A DNA stretch of 64,000 bases from Datura wrightii. Lineage: Eukaryota; Streptophyta; Magnoliopsida; Solanales; Solanaceae. The notes beneath the pieces were generated by a model that was given only the letters and a program-made list of their open reading frames with translations, ran no database searches and was not told the DNA's origin. The stretch spans positions 141,427,501 through 141,491,500 of the forward strand of contig JASDFA010000018.1 of the NCBI GenBank assembly GCA_035772735.1, written 5' to 3'. Positions 1 through 12,544 of the stretch are shown here, piece after piece. Each line of letters starts with the position of its first letter. Position 1 is the first letter of the stretch. Made by a program: the position numbers and the translations under genes.

Positions 1-1325
1 AGGATAGGTGCTTCTATCAATTTCTGCTTCAACTCCTTGGATGCTTTGACACACTCATCATCAAACTCGAACTTCACCTCTTTTTCTAGCAATCTGAATA
101 ATGGTCTAGAAATTTTGGAGAAGTTTTTGATGAACCGTCTGTGGAACCCTGCATTCCCGAGAAAACTACTAACCCCCTTCACCGACACAGGTGATGGTAG
201 CTTCTCAATAACTTGGATCTTAGCATGATCGACCTCCAACCCCTTGCAAGAAACTTTATGGCCAAGGACGATACCCTCCTTGACTAAGAAATGACATTTC
301 TCCCAGTTGAGTACAAGGTTGGATTCTTCACAGCGAGCTAGCACCCTGTCAAGATTCTGCAAACAAGTAGCAAACGAATTAACGAAAATAGAAAAATCAT
401 CCATAAATACCTCGACGAAATCCTCCACCATGTCATGAAAGATAGATATCATGAATCTATGGAATGTGGCGGGTGCATTGCATAACCCAAATGGCATCCG
501 CCTAAAAGCATATGTCCCATAAGGACATGTGACAGTAGTCTTCTCCTGATCCTCCGGTGCTATGGCTATTTGGTTATAGCCAGAGTACTCATCAAGGAAA
601 CAATAATATTCTTGTCCTGCCAATCTGTCCAATATCTGATCAATGAACGGGATAGGATAGTGATCTTTCCTTGTGGCTTCATTGAGCTTTCTGTAGTCCA
701 TGCAAATCTTCCAGCCTGTGATGGTGCGAGTAGGGATCAACTCATTCTTTTCATTGGTGACCACGGTCATCCCTCCTTTCTTTGGGACACACTAAACGGG
801 GCTGACCCATTTGCTGTCCGAAATAGGATAGACCACAGCTGCATCAAGCCACTTAATTACTTCTTTCTTAACCACGTCTTTCATCGCCGGATTCAACCTT
901 CGCTGAGGCTGAACAGTTGGCTTTGCTCCTGTCTCCATGAAAATTCTGTGTGTGCAAAAACTGGGTTGATACCCTGAATATCTGACATTTGCCAGCCCAT
1001 TGCTTTCTTCCTTCTTATGAGGACCACCAATGCTTCCTTTTCCTGTGCCTATGTCAATTCTGTGGAGAGGATGACTGGCAAAGTATCCTCTTCCCCCAAA
1101 AAGACATTTTAAATGGGGAGGCAATGTTTTCAATTCCAGCTTTGGTGCCTCCTCAATAGATGGTTTCAAAACTGGTTCCAGGGACCTCATTAAAGGCTGA
1201 AAGTCCTGCTTCCTTGGATACCTTTGTGGTTCATTCAGCATTTGCACCACCTCATAAGTATCTCTATCTCCGAAATGATCAGAGCTCACCAAGGCTCTTT
1301 CCAGTGAATCTCGGGATTCAACAAT
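1..1325 (-). pseudogene. Athila-like pol: reverse transcriptase and RNase H start, cut by window edge
   Basis: Reading the minus strand from about 1292 leftward gives the linker after protease and then the RT start (WVSPV at about 792-806), followed by the RT palm and the RT-RNase H connection running out of the window at base 1. The catalytic FMDD box is intact at about 396-407. An in-frame stop lies near 790 directly after WVSPV, where related elements have a glutamine, so CAG to TAG is likely. Downstream of that stop the frame stays open for long stretches. RT would copy the element RNA in the cytoplasmic particle. This is the only Athila-like copy here in which RT still follows protease, so it shows what the plus-strand copies have lost. 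Family call is firm; it is a defective copy. Confidence 0.85.
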
Positions 1326-2360
1326 CTAAAGAATATCTACTTGATCAAGCACACTGATTGCTGAAAGCTCCTCATGTATGGCCGGAAGCTTCATGGCCTT
1401 AAATACATCGAATACCTCCACTTTGTCATGCACCCACATAGTTAGCTTCCCTATAGCTACACAAATCAAAGCTTTCCCGGTTGCCAAGAAAGGACGTCCC
1501 AAAATAAATGGGACTTCCGCATCTGGCTCAAAATCCAGAACAATAAAATCTACCGGGAAGATAAGGGAGCCCACTTGCACCAGCACGTCCTCCACAATGC
1601 CATCTGGTCTGGCCAAAGAATGATCCGCTAACTGCAAGATCACTGTAGTTGGTCTAGGACTGCCCAGCCCCAACTTCTTGAATACCGATGTCGGCATCAA
1701 GTTAATGCTCTCTCCCAAATCGCATAATCCACGAGCTCGGATACTTTGCGCAATTGTGATTTGAATTGTAAAGCTCCTAGGGTCCTTGAGCTTTGTTGGC
1801 AACCTATTCTGTATCCGGGAAGTGCACTCCTCAGTAAGCGCCACTGTAGCGTACTCCGTCAATCTGCTTTTGTTTGCTACAATGTCCTTGATATATTTTG
1901 CATACTTCGGCACTCCCTGAAAAACATCAACAAGAGGTAAATTAATGTGTATATGTTTAATCACCTCCATGAACTTTTTGAAACACACTTCCTCCTTGTG
2001 TTTCTTTAATCTTTGAGGGAACGGGGGTGGTGGTCTTTCTGCTTCAGCTGCCTTCTCCTTCCCCCTCTCATCATTTTGTTCCCTTTCTTTCTCCACTGCT
2101 CCTGACTGCTGAGGTGGTCTTTCTAGTTCCACCTCCTTGAGTTGTAAACCACTCCTTGTGGTCACTGCATTTACTTGCTTGGAATTCAGGTCAGTGTCAC
2201 TTGGTAGTCCTCCTCTTGGCCTGGTGTTTTGAGCTCCAGCTAGTTGCCCAAACTGGTACTCCAACGCCTTTGTAGCTAACTGATTGTTCTTTACATCTAC
2301 CACCAAATTTACATAGTCAACCTGCAATTGAGCTTGGTTAGCAATCATTGTTTTAAACAT
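1326..2360 (-). pseudogene. Athila-like gag C-terminal linker and aspartic protease
   Basis: A 344-codon open stretch. The N-terminal third is a proline-rich and charged linker, including PPPPFPQRLKKHKEE; the C-terminal part is a retropepsin-like domain. The usual plant motif LCDLGA is here LCDLGE (codons at 1710-1721), a change next to the catalytic Asp. The second conserved box, FILGRPFLATG, is intact. Retropepsins cleave Gag-Pol and need a D-x-G-A loop, so A to E probably lowers or abolishes activity. The ORF overlaps the zinc-knuckle ORF at 2345-2695 in another frame, which implies a frameshift between them. Confidence 0.85.
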
Positions 2361-3624
2361 TTCCTCAATGCTGGGTGGTGGTGGTGGAGGAGGGGCATTG
2401 TTGCTTCTGTATTGAGTCTGATAGTTTTACTGCCCTCCTTGATTTCTCTACGCACCCTAATTCGAACTCTGCCCTTGATGGCTATTACTGCCCAGGAGAA
2501 ATTCAGATGATTCCTCCAATTAGAGTTGTAGTTGTTGCCATACTGTTGGTGATTATTTCTCTGTACATTACCAAAAAAGTTCACTGAATCTGGATTTGCA
2601 CCACAACACTCAGTTGAGTGTTCATTACTACTGCATACTTCACACCAAATCTGCTGCACTACATTAACTGGGGCTTGAGATTGATTCAAGCTCATATTGC
2701 TGAAGTGGGTGTTAAGTTGATTTTGCAGCGCAGCTATCTATGCAGCGATAGCTGTAAAACCATCCACTTCCAAGACTCCTGCCGCTTTCCTTGTTCCTCC
2801 TCTAGAAGAGTCCGCATTCCACTCTGGATTTCCATGCGAAATATGATTTAACAAAGTATACAGCTCCTCTTAAGTCTTTTCTAATGCTTGTCCCCCAGCT
2901 GCTGAGTCTAGCAAAATTTTTGTGTGGGGTTCCAAACCCTCTATGAAAGTATGCACCAACACATCATTGGACTGGTGATGGTGAGGACAATCCCGTAACA
3001 TGGATTTGAATCTTTCCCAAGTTTGATACAGATTCTCCCCCTCTCTTTGTTTAAAACTTAGAATCTGACTTCTAAGTCTTCCTTTTTTCCCAGATGGAAA
3101 GAACCGTATCAAAAATTTTCTTGCAAGATCATCCCAAGTGGTGATGGAATTAGGTGGCTCAGCTTTCAACCACCTCTCTGCTTCTCCCAATAGTGAAAAT
3201 GGGAACAATGTAAGCCTTACGTAATCAGATGATACTCCAGCGGGGATGTAAGTGTCACTTATCTCCAAAAAGTTTTGGAGATGTTGTTGTGGATCCTTGT
3301 GAGGGAGACATGTGAATTGCCAGCTGGTGTGCAGCAATTGCACCATATTCGTTGCAGCTCAAACCTCCCTCCTGGCTCGAGTTTGTGAATGCTTGATGTA
3401 ACATTGTTAGCATGTGGGATTTCCCCTTCGCGAACCGGCCTAGCTGCCATTTCCTCAGGCACTAATACTGCCCTTACAAGTGGTGGATTCTCTTGTTGCT
3501 CCAGGATTGTTTGTCTGAGCAACTGCAACTTCTTCCTAGAGCTTCTCTTCTTTGACGATGGAATTGTCTTTCCGGCTCTATGTATGAATCCACCAGCCCC
3601 TTGTCTCTGGCCAGTGTTCAACAA
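2345..3624 (-). pseudogene. Athila-like gag, broken by frameshifts and a stop
   Basis: Three overlapping minus-strand reading frames together cover gag. 3259-3624 is the N-terminal arm (AVLVPEEMAARPVRE, then PGGRFEL). 2870-3346 is the retrotransposon gag core (QHLQNFLEISDTYIPAGVS, AERWLKAEPP, KFLIRFFPSGK). 2345-2695 holds a CCHC knuckle (CEVC, SSNEH, then ECC). Gag forms the particle and binds genomic RNA. At least two frameshifts separate the pieces. In the linker near 2737 there is an in-frame TAG in GCATAGATAGCTGC, which is also present at 16862 in the plus-strand relative. The order matches 16009-17589. Confidence 0.85.
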
Positions 3625-3721
3625 AATTCAGTATCTACAAAAGGCAGGCTAAGATCAAGTTGTCAGCACTAATAACAAATCGTAAACTAACACTTAAGAA
3701 AACAATTTTTCCAATTGCCAG

Positions 3722-3739
3722 TCCCCGGCAGCGGCGCCA
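3722..3739 (-). promoter_or_regulatory. Primer binding site for tRNA-Asp
   Basis: The minus strand reads TGGCGCCGCTGCCGGGGA just inside the LTR end. It differs by one base from the complement of the 3' end of plant tRNA-Asp, the primer typical of Athila elements. It fixes the LTR boundary at 3746. Confidence 0.85.
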
Positions 3740-3745
3740 AAAACT

Positions 3746-5155
3746 TGTTCGGTGCGTTTCGCAACTACACGCAAGTGCATGTGGTCAAACAAGTAGTAAA
3801 ATGACTAAAGTAAGCCAAGTATCGATCCCACAGGGACTGAACCAAGGTAATAATCGAATTAAGTGTTAATGAACTCTAACTCTAAAAATGCAGACAACAA
3901 TTTAAAGAAGATTTTGAGAGTTGGTTTCCAAATTTATACTAATCTAAGACAAAATGATAAAGTGAGTCTGAACTATAGTAATGAGCAAGCTGAGGCCAAA
4001 CGAACATGCAAGGAAGTAATTTATCGATACAATTCGGTTAATCTTTCCTTCGGTTGCAAGTCAAGAATTATTGCCTATGGAGAGAAACTTTCGTATTCTA
4101 CCCAACTTAAGAAGCATGAACCTTCAACCTATATTTCTGTGATAAAAGAATTTCATGTTCTAGCCATACGAAACCGATTCCTTAATTGACTAATACGACT
4201 TTCAGATATATTTCTATTCTGAAGGTAAATCAATTCTCAATTTTCCCAAACTAAGAAGAGATCATATCCTACCAATTCACAACCTTCCAATTTCTTTCCT
4301 TTTCAAGATAAAATTGGATTTTTTAGATATACATTAACATTGGCCAGACATTAATGCAGTAAAAACAAGAATTGATAGAACAACCATGGAAGAAAAGATG
4401 AAAAACCAAAATGATCAACAATTACATTCCACTACAAATGTTCTTAACCTCAGCAAGAAGTGAATTTAGCCACTCATTTGTGGATTAAACATCATCAAAT
4501 GAGTATAAATCATACAAACAATTGAAATAAAGGAGAAAGAGTTAGAGAAGAACCCTAAGAATTTCATCCCCTCAACTTCCTGTAACCTACGTCCTTGCTC
4601 AACTAAGTCAGAATAATTAAAAATAAACCTAAGTGTGTTATTTATACTAGTGGGAATTTTTCCCGGAATAACAAGCAACATGTCACGGAGTGCATCACGG
4701 AGCACTGCCTCCATGACACGGTGCAAACGCGGACCCTCACTGGAAATTTATGTTCCAGGTAAATATAGGCAACGTGCCACGACATGTAATGCGGGGCTTG
4801 GACAACATGCCACGACGCCGTCGCGAACCTTCACTGGAAATTTTCCAAAATAAATCATCCGAGGCAGACTGCCTCCGTGATGGCAGCGTGACACGGCTCC
4901 ATCGCGAAGCCCCTATATTTGCTACTTTTCCTTGACCTTTTCCACTGCTCCCTTCTGAGTCCATTCCCAATTTTCACCAATATGCAACTTAGCTTCCTAA
5001 AATTATATTTGTCTTGCAAAACAACACTAATCATGTTTGTTAGTAAATTCACATTTTAACTACAAATCACATGAGAATGTACAAATAACGATAGATAAAC
5101 AAGACGAAATAGAGCATTTGAGCATCAGTTGGGCATATAATTCTACCCAAGACCA
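3746..5155 (-). repeat. 5' LTR of the minus-strand Athila-like element
   Basis: In element orientation the LTR runs from TGGTCTTGGG (plus coordinate 5155) to ACCGAACA (3746), about 1410 bp. It aligns over most of its length with the LTR at 14384-15845, including the segment around the TATA box (CTAGTATAAATA, near 4645), so the two are one family. It carries the 13-16-13 inverted-repeat module at 4679-4720. The other LTR lies beyond base 1. The five bases after it, TGGTG, would be half of the target duplication. Confidence 0.8.
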
Positions 5156-6397
5156 TGGTGTTGTGTAGATGGTGTGTTAATCAGATAAGAATATGCTAGA
5201 TCATCGATTATTGTGAATAAGTGTAAATAACTTTGGACAAGATGGCGCCCGATGTTTTTCAACCTCTTGGGTGCCTTTTTCTCGAGTCTTTTCGAACCTC
5301 AAGACACAATTCAGTTAGCCCACTAAAGTTTGGGTTAGTATATGAGCTATTTCTTTCCATCAACCAATAATTAGGATTATGAATATGGGTTTTAGCTATT
5401 TCTAGACCAACATCCACACAATCACATCCATTCCCACTATCAAATTCTCCTCCAATACTTAATTCTTCTTTTTCAAACCAAAATCAAGTAAGAAAACCAA
5501 ACCCTTATTTGCAACTATGGGCAATCAATTATAATTTGAAGAGAATTAATTTAGCAATATTAAGATGAATCTAGCAATACCCAATCTAATTAAACGGCTA
5601 TCATCACACACCTCTATCTAATGATTTAGCTACTAATAATTAAGAAACTAAAGAGAATATTCATTAATAAACTCAATGATTTCATGGCTAAGATAAAGAA
5701 AAATCAAACTCAAAATATGTCTGCAATAATTGTTATACCTTGCTAAGGAAGAAGATGAAAATAGGAGAGAGAAACATTCAAATTTCTTCTCCAATGGGTT
5801 TTTTATCTCTTTCCAAAGCAAAAAGAATGTTCAAAGATAAAAACTATATGTATAGAGTACTTTCCTCTAGATTATATACAAAAATAGGGCAACCAATCTC
5901 CTCCCTTTTTAGTGCTAGACGTAATTTTCCCTGTTCAGGCGTTTTTTCACTTGCGACGGAATCGGCGGTTCACCGAATGAAATCTGCAGGCCGCCACTCC
6001 TTTTGTTCTGCGATCTAGTGCCATTCTAGGACCATTTGATAGTTTGTCGATTTATATCTGCGGTCTGCCGATCAGTTTCCTCTTTGGTCTAGCAAGATCC
6101 AGCATCTGTCAGTGACGGAATCAGCGAGTCACCTGTTGATATTCAGGGGCTGCCGGTTGCATTTTCTTCTCAAATCAGTGGTTGCCAGCAATTGACCAGC
6201 ATTTCGCCAGTGTCCTCCGGTGGAGCACCGGTTTACACCTGAATTCATCCTTTTTACTCCAATTTATTCTCTTTCTTTTCAACTTAGATACCTGTACATA
6301 AAAAGGCAAAAAGGGCACAAAATACATCTAAATAACTTGAAACTAAGCTAAAGCTCATGCCTAAAGCCTAATGTGTTGGTAAATTACCAACTCATCA
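5156..6397 (-). repeat. Probable LTR of an unidentified element; no gene
   Basis: No credible coding region. The right end, read on the minus strand, begins TGATGAGTTGGTAATTTACC, an LTR-like start whose GTTGGTAA / TTACCAAC arms form a hairpin at 6374-6391, as other LTR starts here do. The interior is AT-rich with a GC-richer block at about 5930-6240. The element at 3746-5155 appears to have inserted into it. The second boundary is not certain, so this is an inference. Confidence 0.45.
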
Positions 6398-6857
6398 ATA
6401 GGACGAGTCGTTACTTGTAATACACGTCACTCCTCTCATTATCACCCCTGTCTCACTTGTACAGCTTCTAAATCCCTTCCTACGGTTCCTCACCATGGGT
6501 CGTTGCTTCTGGGACAAATTCCCTGAACTCCTAATAATGAACATTATTACGGGTCATCATAGGGTACCTTGATCCATCCTTTGACTCGTGGTCACTAGGA
6601 GAAACTTGACCATTTATTGAACTGCTACTTGTGACGGGGGACATAATTGTCCTTAGTAGTGACTCATTCTTTTAGTCTTCCTGTGGAAAAACTTTTTACT
6701 GGTTGCTTACCACTTGTCTAACCACGACTCGTGGTATTATCTAACAAGTCATACCTTGACTCGTCCTAAGGCAAAATTTTCACTTTCTACTGTTTTCTTT
6801 CTTCATGTATGGATCTTATCTTAGGGACTTTTGGGATTTTACAGTATCTCTCCTTTA
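6398..6857 (-). repeat. LTR fragment of Tekay-like type with polypurine tract
   Basis: This is the U3 part of a minus-strand LTR. It contains the palindrome CCACGACTCGTGG at 6722-6734 and many GACTCGT variants, as do the LTRs at 34946-37297 and 42437-44791. It ends TTTTACA at 6843, followed by TATCTCTCCTTTA, which on the minus strand is the polypurine tract. From 6858 to about 6984 I see only unassigned sequence that was part of the interior or a junction. Confidence 0.6.
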
Positions 6858-6984
6858 GGAAAATTCGTCAATGAATGTAGGCTAACTAAGCAGAAAGGCT
6901 AGGGAAAGCATTTCAATCCCAAAAATCAGTAGCTAGACAAAAAATGAAGGAGTGACTAACTTTGCACATAAAATACGTAACTTT

Positions 6985-7240
6985 GCACATCAGGGAAAAA
7001 TAAAATATCTCCAGCCGATGTACCACACCGGGGTAATATAAAAATATCTCCAGCCGATGTACCATACCGGGGTAAAATAAAAATATCTCCAGTCGATGTA
7101 CCACATCAGGGTAAAATAAAAATATCTCCAGCCGATGTACCACACCGGGGTAAAATAAAAATATCTCCAGTCGATGTACCACACCGAGGTAAAATAAAAA
7201 TATCTCCAGTTGATATACCACGTCGGGGTAAAATAAAAAT
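6985..7240. repeat. Tandem repeat, 39-bp unit, about six copies
   Basis: Units follow the pattern ATATCTCCAGCCGATGTACC then ACACCGGGGTAAAATAAAA. The period of 39 is a multiple of three and the units lack stops in two minus-strand frames, which yields repetitive open frames (such as HRLEIFLFYPG repeated) that are not genes. Units vary at the CCG/TCG and ACACC/ACATC positions. Confidence 0.9.
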
Positions 7241-10200
7241 AATTCTCAATTGTAATCATAAATAGGCGAATATGGCCTATATTGAGTCAATTTAAAACAT
7301 ATGGCATATAAATGAAAAATGTTAAATCTGTGGCCAGAATAGGCCTCTTTCGGAACCCATAAATGCAAGTGAGCACCCATATCATGTAAAGCTAGAAATA
7401 TGTTATATATATCACGTAAGGCTGTCAAATTATTCATGAACATGTGGATTGAATTACTTGAAGGACTTTAAAGAGGTTTAGACAACATAAGAACTTTTGT
7501 AAGCTTACAAACAATGTCCTACAAATAATCCTACCAATTTAACATATTACTTGGATAGAAACACATAGAGCTCATTTCTACACAATTCTTTAACATCTGG
7601 GAACTGCAATATATACTGCCTACCAGGTGGTTCCTTTACCTGTATCGACAACTATACATTGAAATTTCATTGCCAAATTTATCATGTAGATAAGCACATA
7701 TAGTTCTTAATTAATTTGACATATTTGCAGGAAAATGTGGAAATTATAACTAGGAACTTGGAGTTATTTGTCATATACATAGATTTGAGAATTGAACTGC
7801 AGACATACAACGTATGAGACTTCTATATAATGTATAACTCATATTTAGTTAACTGGGTGACTTCCAGGAGACTTCCTGGTATTCATAGTTCTGAGCTTAA
7901 CTGATCATTATCATAGCCTGCACTTTTACTTACTTAGACATTAGGAACATTGGTACATGGGAGAATCTCTCCTCTGAATTTAGGAAATTCAACTGATAAC
8001 TCAACAGGAGCTAAACATAAAGATGCATTACTTGAATATAACTGAAAGAATTCAACTGTAAGTTATAACATGAAAATCATATACATTAAGTCTTTTTACT
8101 GGAAAGACATATAAAGACTTGAGTTGTTAGACTTGTATACAACAACAAATACTTGACCAAGACATTAGCATAATTCTCGAAATATGATCTCTCAAAAATT
8201 TCTTAGATCAGCTAGCACGTGTCAACATAAATTAGGTACGTAAAGACATAACTTAAGGATCTGAGACTTGGAGCTCTATAACTTGGGAACTCGTGAGAAA
8301 CTCTCTAAGTGATGCCATATAGGAAAATAAAGATATATAGCCGTAATTCGGGTGATGCTGGATTGACTTACATAACTTTACAATTATCTGCGGAGCTTAA
8401 GAAAGCTTACATAACCATAAGTGTATTAGAAGATCCTATTATTACCCTTTTCAGACATGGTAGAAAATTTCAACACTTAGAATAGATAACTTAACACAAT
8501 CGTTTAGGGGTATAGCAAAGAGCTTCTCAACTTAAGTTTTTGCAGACGTTCAACTCTAATTATTTCGTAGAAGGTTAACACATTAGTGGTTATTCATCAA
8601 CGAAACACATACTGAACATAAACAACTTAATTTATAACTCTATTGCTAAACGTCTTCAGAACAGGGTTAATCTTCCTAGTTGTTGCCTACCTCATTCACA
8701 ATCGCAACTCATATCGTCTAATTTAACAGTATGTAGCTCTACTTTCCTTATTCGTCTTAACTTCTTTGCCAAAAATTATTCACTCTACATTCAAGTCTTT
8801 ACCCTCGTGTTCATTATTCCATCAATTCTTATACGCACTTACCTCTTTGCATAATTGACAACTTAGCCACGCTTTCCTCGTTAACATGTATCGATTTAGC
8901 TTATTCGCTACGTGCCGCTTGCTTATCTTTAAAGAGGAAAACATAAAATCTACTTTTTACCTTAATCACTTTAAAACATAAACATATAGGAGGGATTAAC
9001 AATATTATTAAAACGTCATTTCAATAAGCTCGTTTACCCTCAATCGGCTTAGCGTCATCTTCTTAGCTTAAGTTCAATTACATGTCATCGTCTTAGCATT
9101 TCCTACCAATTTCACTAAGTGACCAGATCTGAACATATATTCAACATCACATATACAGTATACTACAAACGACCAGTTCATGGTGCCCACGTTAAGGAGA
9201 CTTGAAATTCGATTTAGAACTACGACAACAATCGTATCAAAATTACGCCTTTTGCTTCACATTTGTTCGCTTCAACCATTCTTAACGATTCAAGCTTTAT
9301 GCCAAGTATTTCCAACCCTTGGAAAGGATCATACATGCCTCAATATGATTTTAAAAACATAGGAATATTGATCCTTTCAATAACTTAGTTTCATGCTTGA
9401 AAAACAAGGAAAGGGACGCCTTTACATATCTTGGCACGTCGACTCTAATTTTGCTGAAAATCTTCCTTTCAAGCTTACTCCTTAAGGATACTTCCATGTC
9501 CAATTTACAAACCTAACAAGCAACAACTTCACTTCACCAAATTTCTGGAAAAATTGGGCTGCAACATTCCACAAAAACACACAAAGAAACAACAACACAA
9601 TACTACACCATTCTCCAAGTTATAACCTCATAAACTTAAATAAATCAAAAAGGGAATTACTTACCCTTTCTTGGATAAGTTATTAGCTAAAGTAGGAGTA
9701 AGCTCCTACTCTTTCCTCTGCCTAGAATCATCTAATAACGTAGCAATACCACAATCAACCACAAGACAGAAACAATCCATAACTTTCTTCCAAGGTTCTC
9801 TGTTCAACTACCAAAAGAGACAAAAGTGAAGTTTCTTACCTGGATATATTTTCACCATGTGATAGGTCTTTGAGTTCTCTGAATTCTGAAAAAAACATCA
9901 ACTAAAACGGAGTAGAAATGAGCTTTCTAGCTCAATTTTACTTCATATAGGCCGGCTGGCCAAGGTCTGGGCGGCGCCCGTGCCACATGCCCTCGCGCGC
10001 GCGCCTGCTCGCTTTCCCAGACGATAGTGTTGTCTTCAAATGAGCATAACTTTTTATTCCGAAATTCAATTGATAACTGGTGTTTTTCACTGTAAACTAG
10101 ACTCAGATACCTTTCCTTGTTATGGCTAAAGTTATGGCTAAAGTTATAGGATATGGGACTTCTGAATCATTATATGTTTGGAGATATGACCATTTAAAGT

Positions 10201-10349
10201 TGACCCTTATTTACAAACTTCACATACTCTTTGCTTTTCCCTTTGCACATGTTTCCCGCCTCACCTACGGACAACATACAACCCATAATTCCCTTAATAT
10301 GACATAAAACCATCAAATAATCATCAAAAAAATATTTCAGGGTGTAACA
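6985..10349 (-). repeat. 3' LTR (left copy, truncated) of the large-LTR element
   Basis: This block aligns almost end to end with 12545-14383 plus 24058-25593, with scattered substitutions and small indels. It ends GGGTGTAACA at 10349, so on the minus strand the LTR starts TGTTACACC. The left end is lost: homology begins only at the 39-bp tandem repeats, and about 0.7 kb present in the right copy is missing. No reading frame in it resembles a protein. The two copies differ visibly more than the LTRs of the element at 14384-24052, so this is the older insertion. Confidence 0.75.
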
Positions 10350-10383
10350 TCCTCCCCCCCTTAAAATCATTCATCCTCGAATG
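10350..10383 (-). promoter_or_regulatory. Polypurine tract and adjacent AGGA-loop hairpin
   Basis: On the minus strand the order is CATTCG-AGGA-TGAATG (10368-10383), a short spacer, then TAAGGGGGGGAGGA directly before the LTR start. The tract would prime plus-strand DNA synthesis. The stem has one G-T pair. The same arrangement occurs at 57806-57840. Confidence 0.8.
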
Positions 10384-11814
10384 AGGATTATACCTCAGTA
10401 GCCATAACTTCTTTAACTTTTCCTTGCCTTGTGTCCTAAACATACATTCCATTTTTTGTAAGCACATCCTCTTTCTATTGCCGCTTCTTATCAAACCGTA
10501 CTTACTCAACTCCATCTATTTGTCTGATGTATGATAGACATGCTTTTGTACCATAAAATCGATAAATTTTCTAACCTTAAGCAAATTAATACACTATCAT
10601 GGGAGTTATGGTTTACTATAATACTGCCTTTATTCATACCATTAGGAAATATCATAGAAAAAAAGTGAAAATCACAACTTAACCACTTAAGATATAAAAT
10701 CAGTGTCAAACCTGAAGTTGCTCTTTTACCTTTGCTTTTACCACGACCTGTCATTGCCTATCTTGGAAACGGGGGCTAAAAGAAATTGTAGTCTAATCTA
10801 GGGACATAGAGACTGAATCTCAATGAGAAACTGAATGTCTTGCTGGCCGGGGTTTCCAAGCACTACGAGGGTCCTTGAATAGTCTTATCGACCTGGTTTC
10901 CTTACTCTGTTCCACTACCTTGTCATTACTTGGGAGATGATGAATCAAATCGTCCATCTTTTGAGCAAATACTAGCATCCAAGCAGTAAATAATTTTGAT
11001 AGGGTAGACGTTCCCAAACACTCTCGAACCAAATGGGGTCCAAAACCTAATACAATCGATATACTATATCCCTCATATTCCGCACCCTATCTAAAAAATA
11101 TTGGGCCAAAGGATTAAACCCAAGACTATATTCGCGAATACTCATGTTGCCTGCTCTCGGTACAAAACCTTATTAGCTCGAACCCGTCGAAGTTCCCGTG
11201 GTAAGTACTGATTCGTGAAGGCTAGGGGATTTAGGCTCAAAAACATATGGGCACTAGAGCTCTCAAAAGTTCCCCTAGACCCTACCATTAATTTTAACTA
11301 TTTATTTTGAAACGTCACTACTCAGGCTAACATCTGAAATGCTTTCTCAAAATCTCATCCCTTTGATATACCTGAAGGTACAACAGGTGCTGAAGGATCA
11401 ATAACTCTACATTCTCTTAGCTCTACAAAATCTGAAACAATAGGAGGGGCTGAATCCCTTCCCACAGTAACTCCGACTGGAACTTGGAGGAACTATGGTA
11501 CGAGGAATGGGAAACTCGCTTCGAGCCTCTAATCTATTTCTCGGATTGACAGGAGAGCGACTAGGACCCTTTCAAGAATCAGTGTCAATAAATCTTATAG
11601 CCATCTTTCTTACGCCAGTTGAATTCTAAAACATAAGCATGATTTAGATTTCAAACAACCCTTACATCAATTCTCTATAGCACGATCTATTAATGAACAA
11701 AGTGAAACAACCCCTAAATGCCATGTAGCCTCCTGATTATAAGTATGGTGCACAACATACCTATAAGCAAGAATCTGCTAGATACGGCTTGTGGACTCCC
11801 TAGGATATGACTTC
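10384..11814 (-). other. Short degenerate interior of the large-LTR element
   Basis: Only about 1.4 kb separates the polypurine tract from the primer site. I find no RT, integrase or protease motif. The minus frame 10820-11032 (contains WMLVFAQKMDDLIHHLP) could be a gag remnant, but I do not recognise it. Near 11600 the minus strand has an ATG followed by a short basic, serine-rich frame with an early stop, perhaps the gag N-terminus. The element is non-autonomous by this reading. Confidence 0.5.
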
Positions 11815-11826
11815 GCACTGATACCA
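11815..11826 (-). promoter_or_regulatory. Primer binding site for initiator tRNA-Met
   Basis: The minus strand reads TGGTATCAGTGC next to the LTR end at 11831. It matches the initiator-Met primer site TGGTATCAGAGC with one mismatch. The spacing to the LTR is four bases, as in the element at 50580. Confidence 0.8.
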
Positions 11827-12544
11827 AGTATGTCACGCCCCATAATTGGGGGGAGGGCGCGACTGGCTCCCCACAACTAACTGACTGGGAAGCCGACTAT
11901 ATGACGTCTGTAACTGTAACACTTAGGCCGTCCAGGACACCTGTCACAATCAACTGGAGCACAAACTAAATCCATAATGTCTCAACAATACAGGGTAAAC
12001 AACTGAAATGCAAACAAGGCTATGAGTATGCTAAACTAAACAACAAAAAGCCGACAAGGCCACAAACTGAATACCATTATACACACTAAGTCCACAAAGG
12101 CTATAAAGAGTAAATTGACTAATGGTCGGAATAGGGATCCGACCTACCTGTAACTGCATCTCAAAACTCTAACTGAAACAAAATCAGTCTTAGCTCCAGA
12201 AATAAAGGAGCATACCAACACATCTGCTAATCTCACAAACTACTACTGCAGTTGGCAATCCCGACCTCTACCTACACCTGCGGCACGAATGCAGGTCCCC
12301 AAGCGAATGGATGTTAGTACAAATGAAATGTACTGGTATGTAAGGCAGAAAACTATAAACATGTCAGATAGAAATGATAACTAAGCAAGAAATAAGGAAT
12401 AGTAACAACCTGAAATCTTGGAAACTGAAACCTGGCAATAAGTCAATACTGAAGTGCAAATGTAACCAAGCAATGCGCAAGAAAAACTATAAATGTATTT
12501 CCAGCAACCAGCCAACCATAAATCCATATATAAAATTCGTCCAG

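Noticed and set aside
5243..5254. TGGCGCCCGATG, similar to a tRNA-Lys primer site
   Set aside because: No LTR end lies beside it and the match is short, so I do not call it a primer site.
6913..7259. Repetitive open frames such as HRLEIFLFYPG repeated
   Set aside because: They arise from a 39-bp tandem repeat inside an LTR and occur in several frames, so they are not genes.
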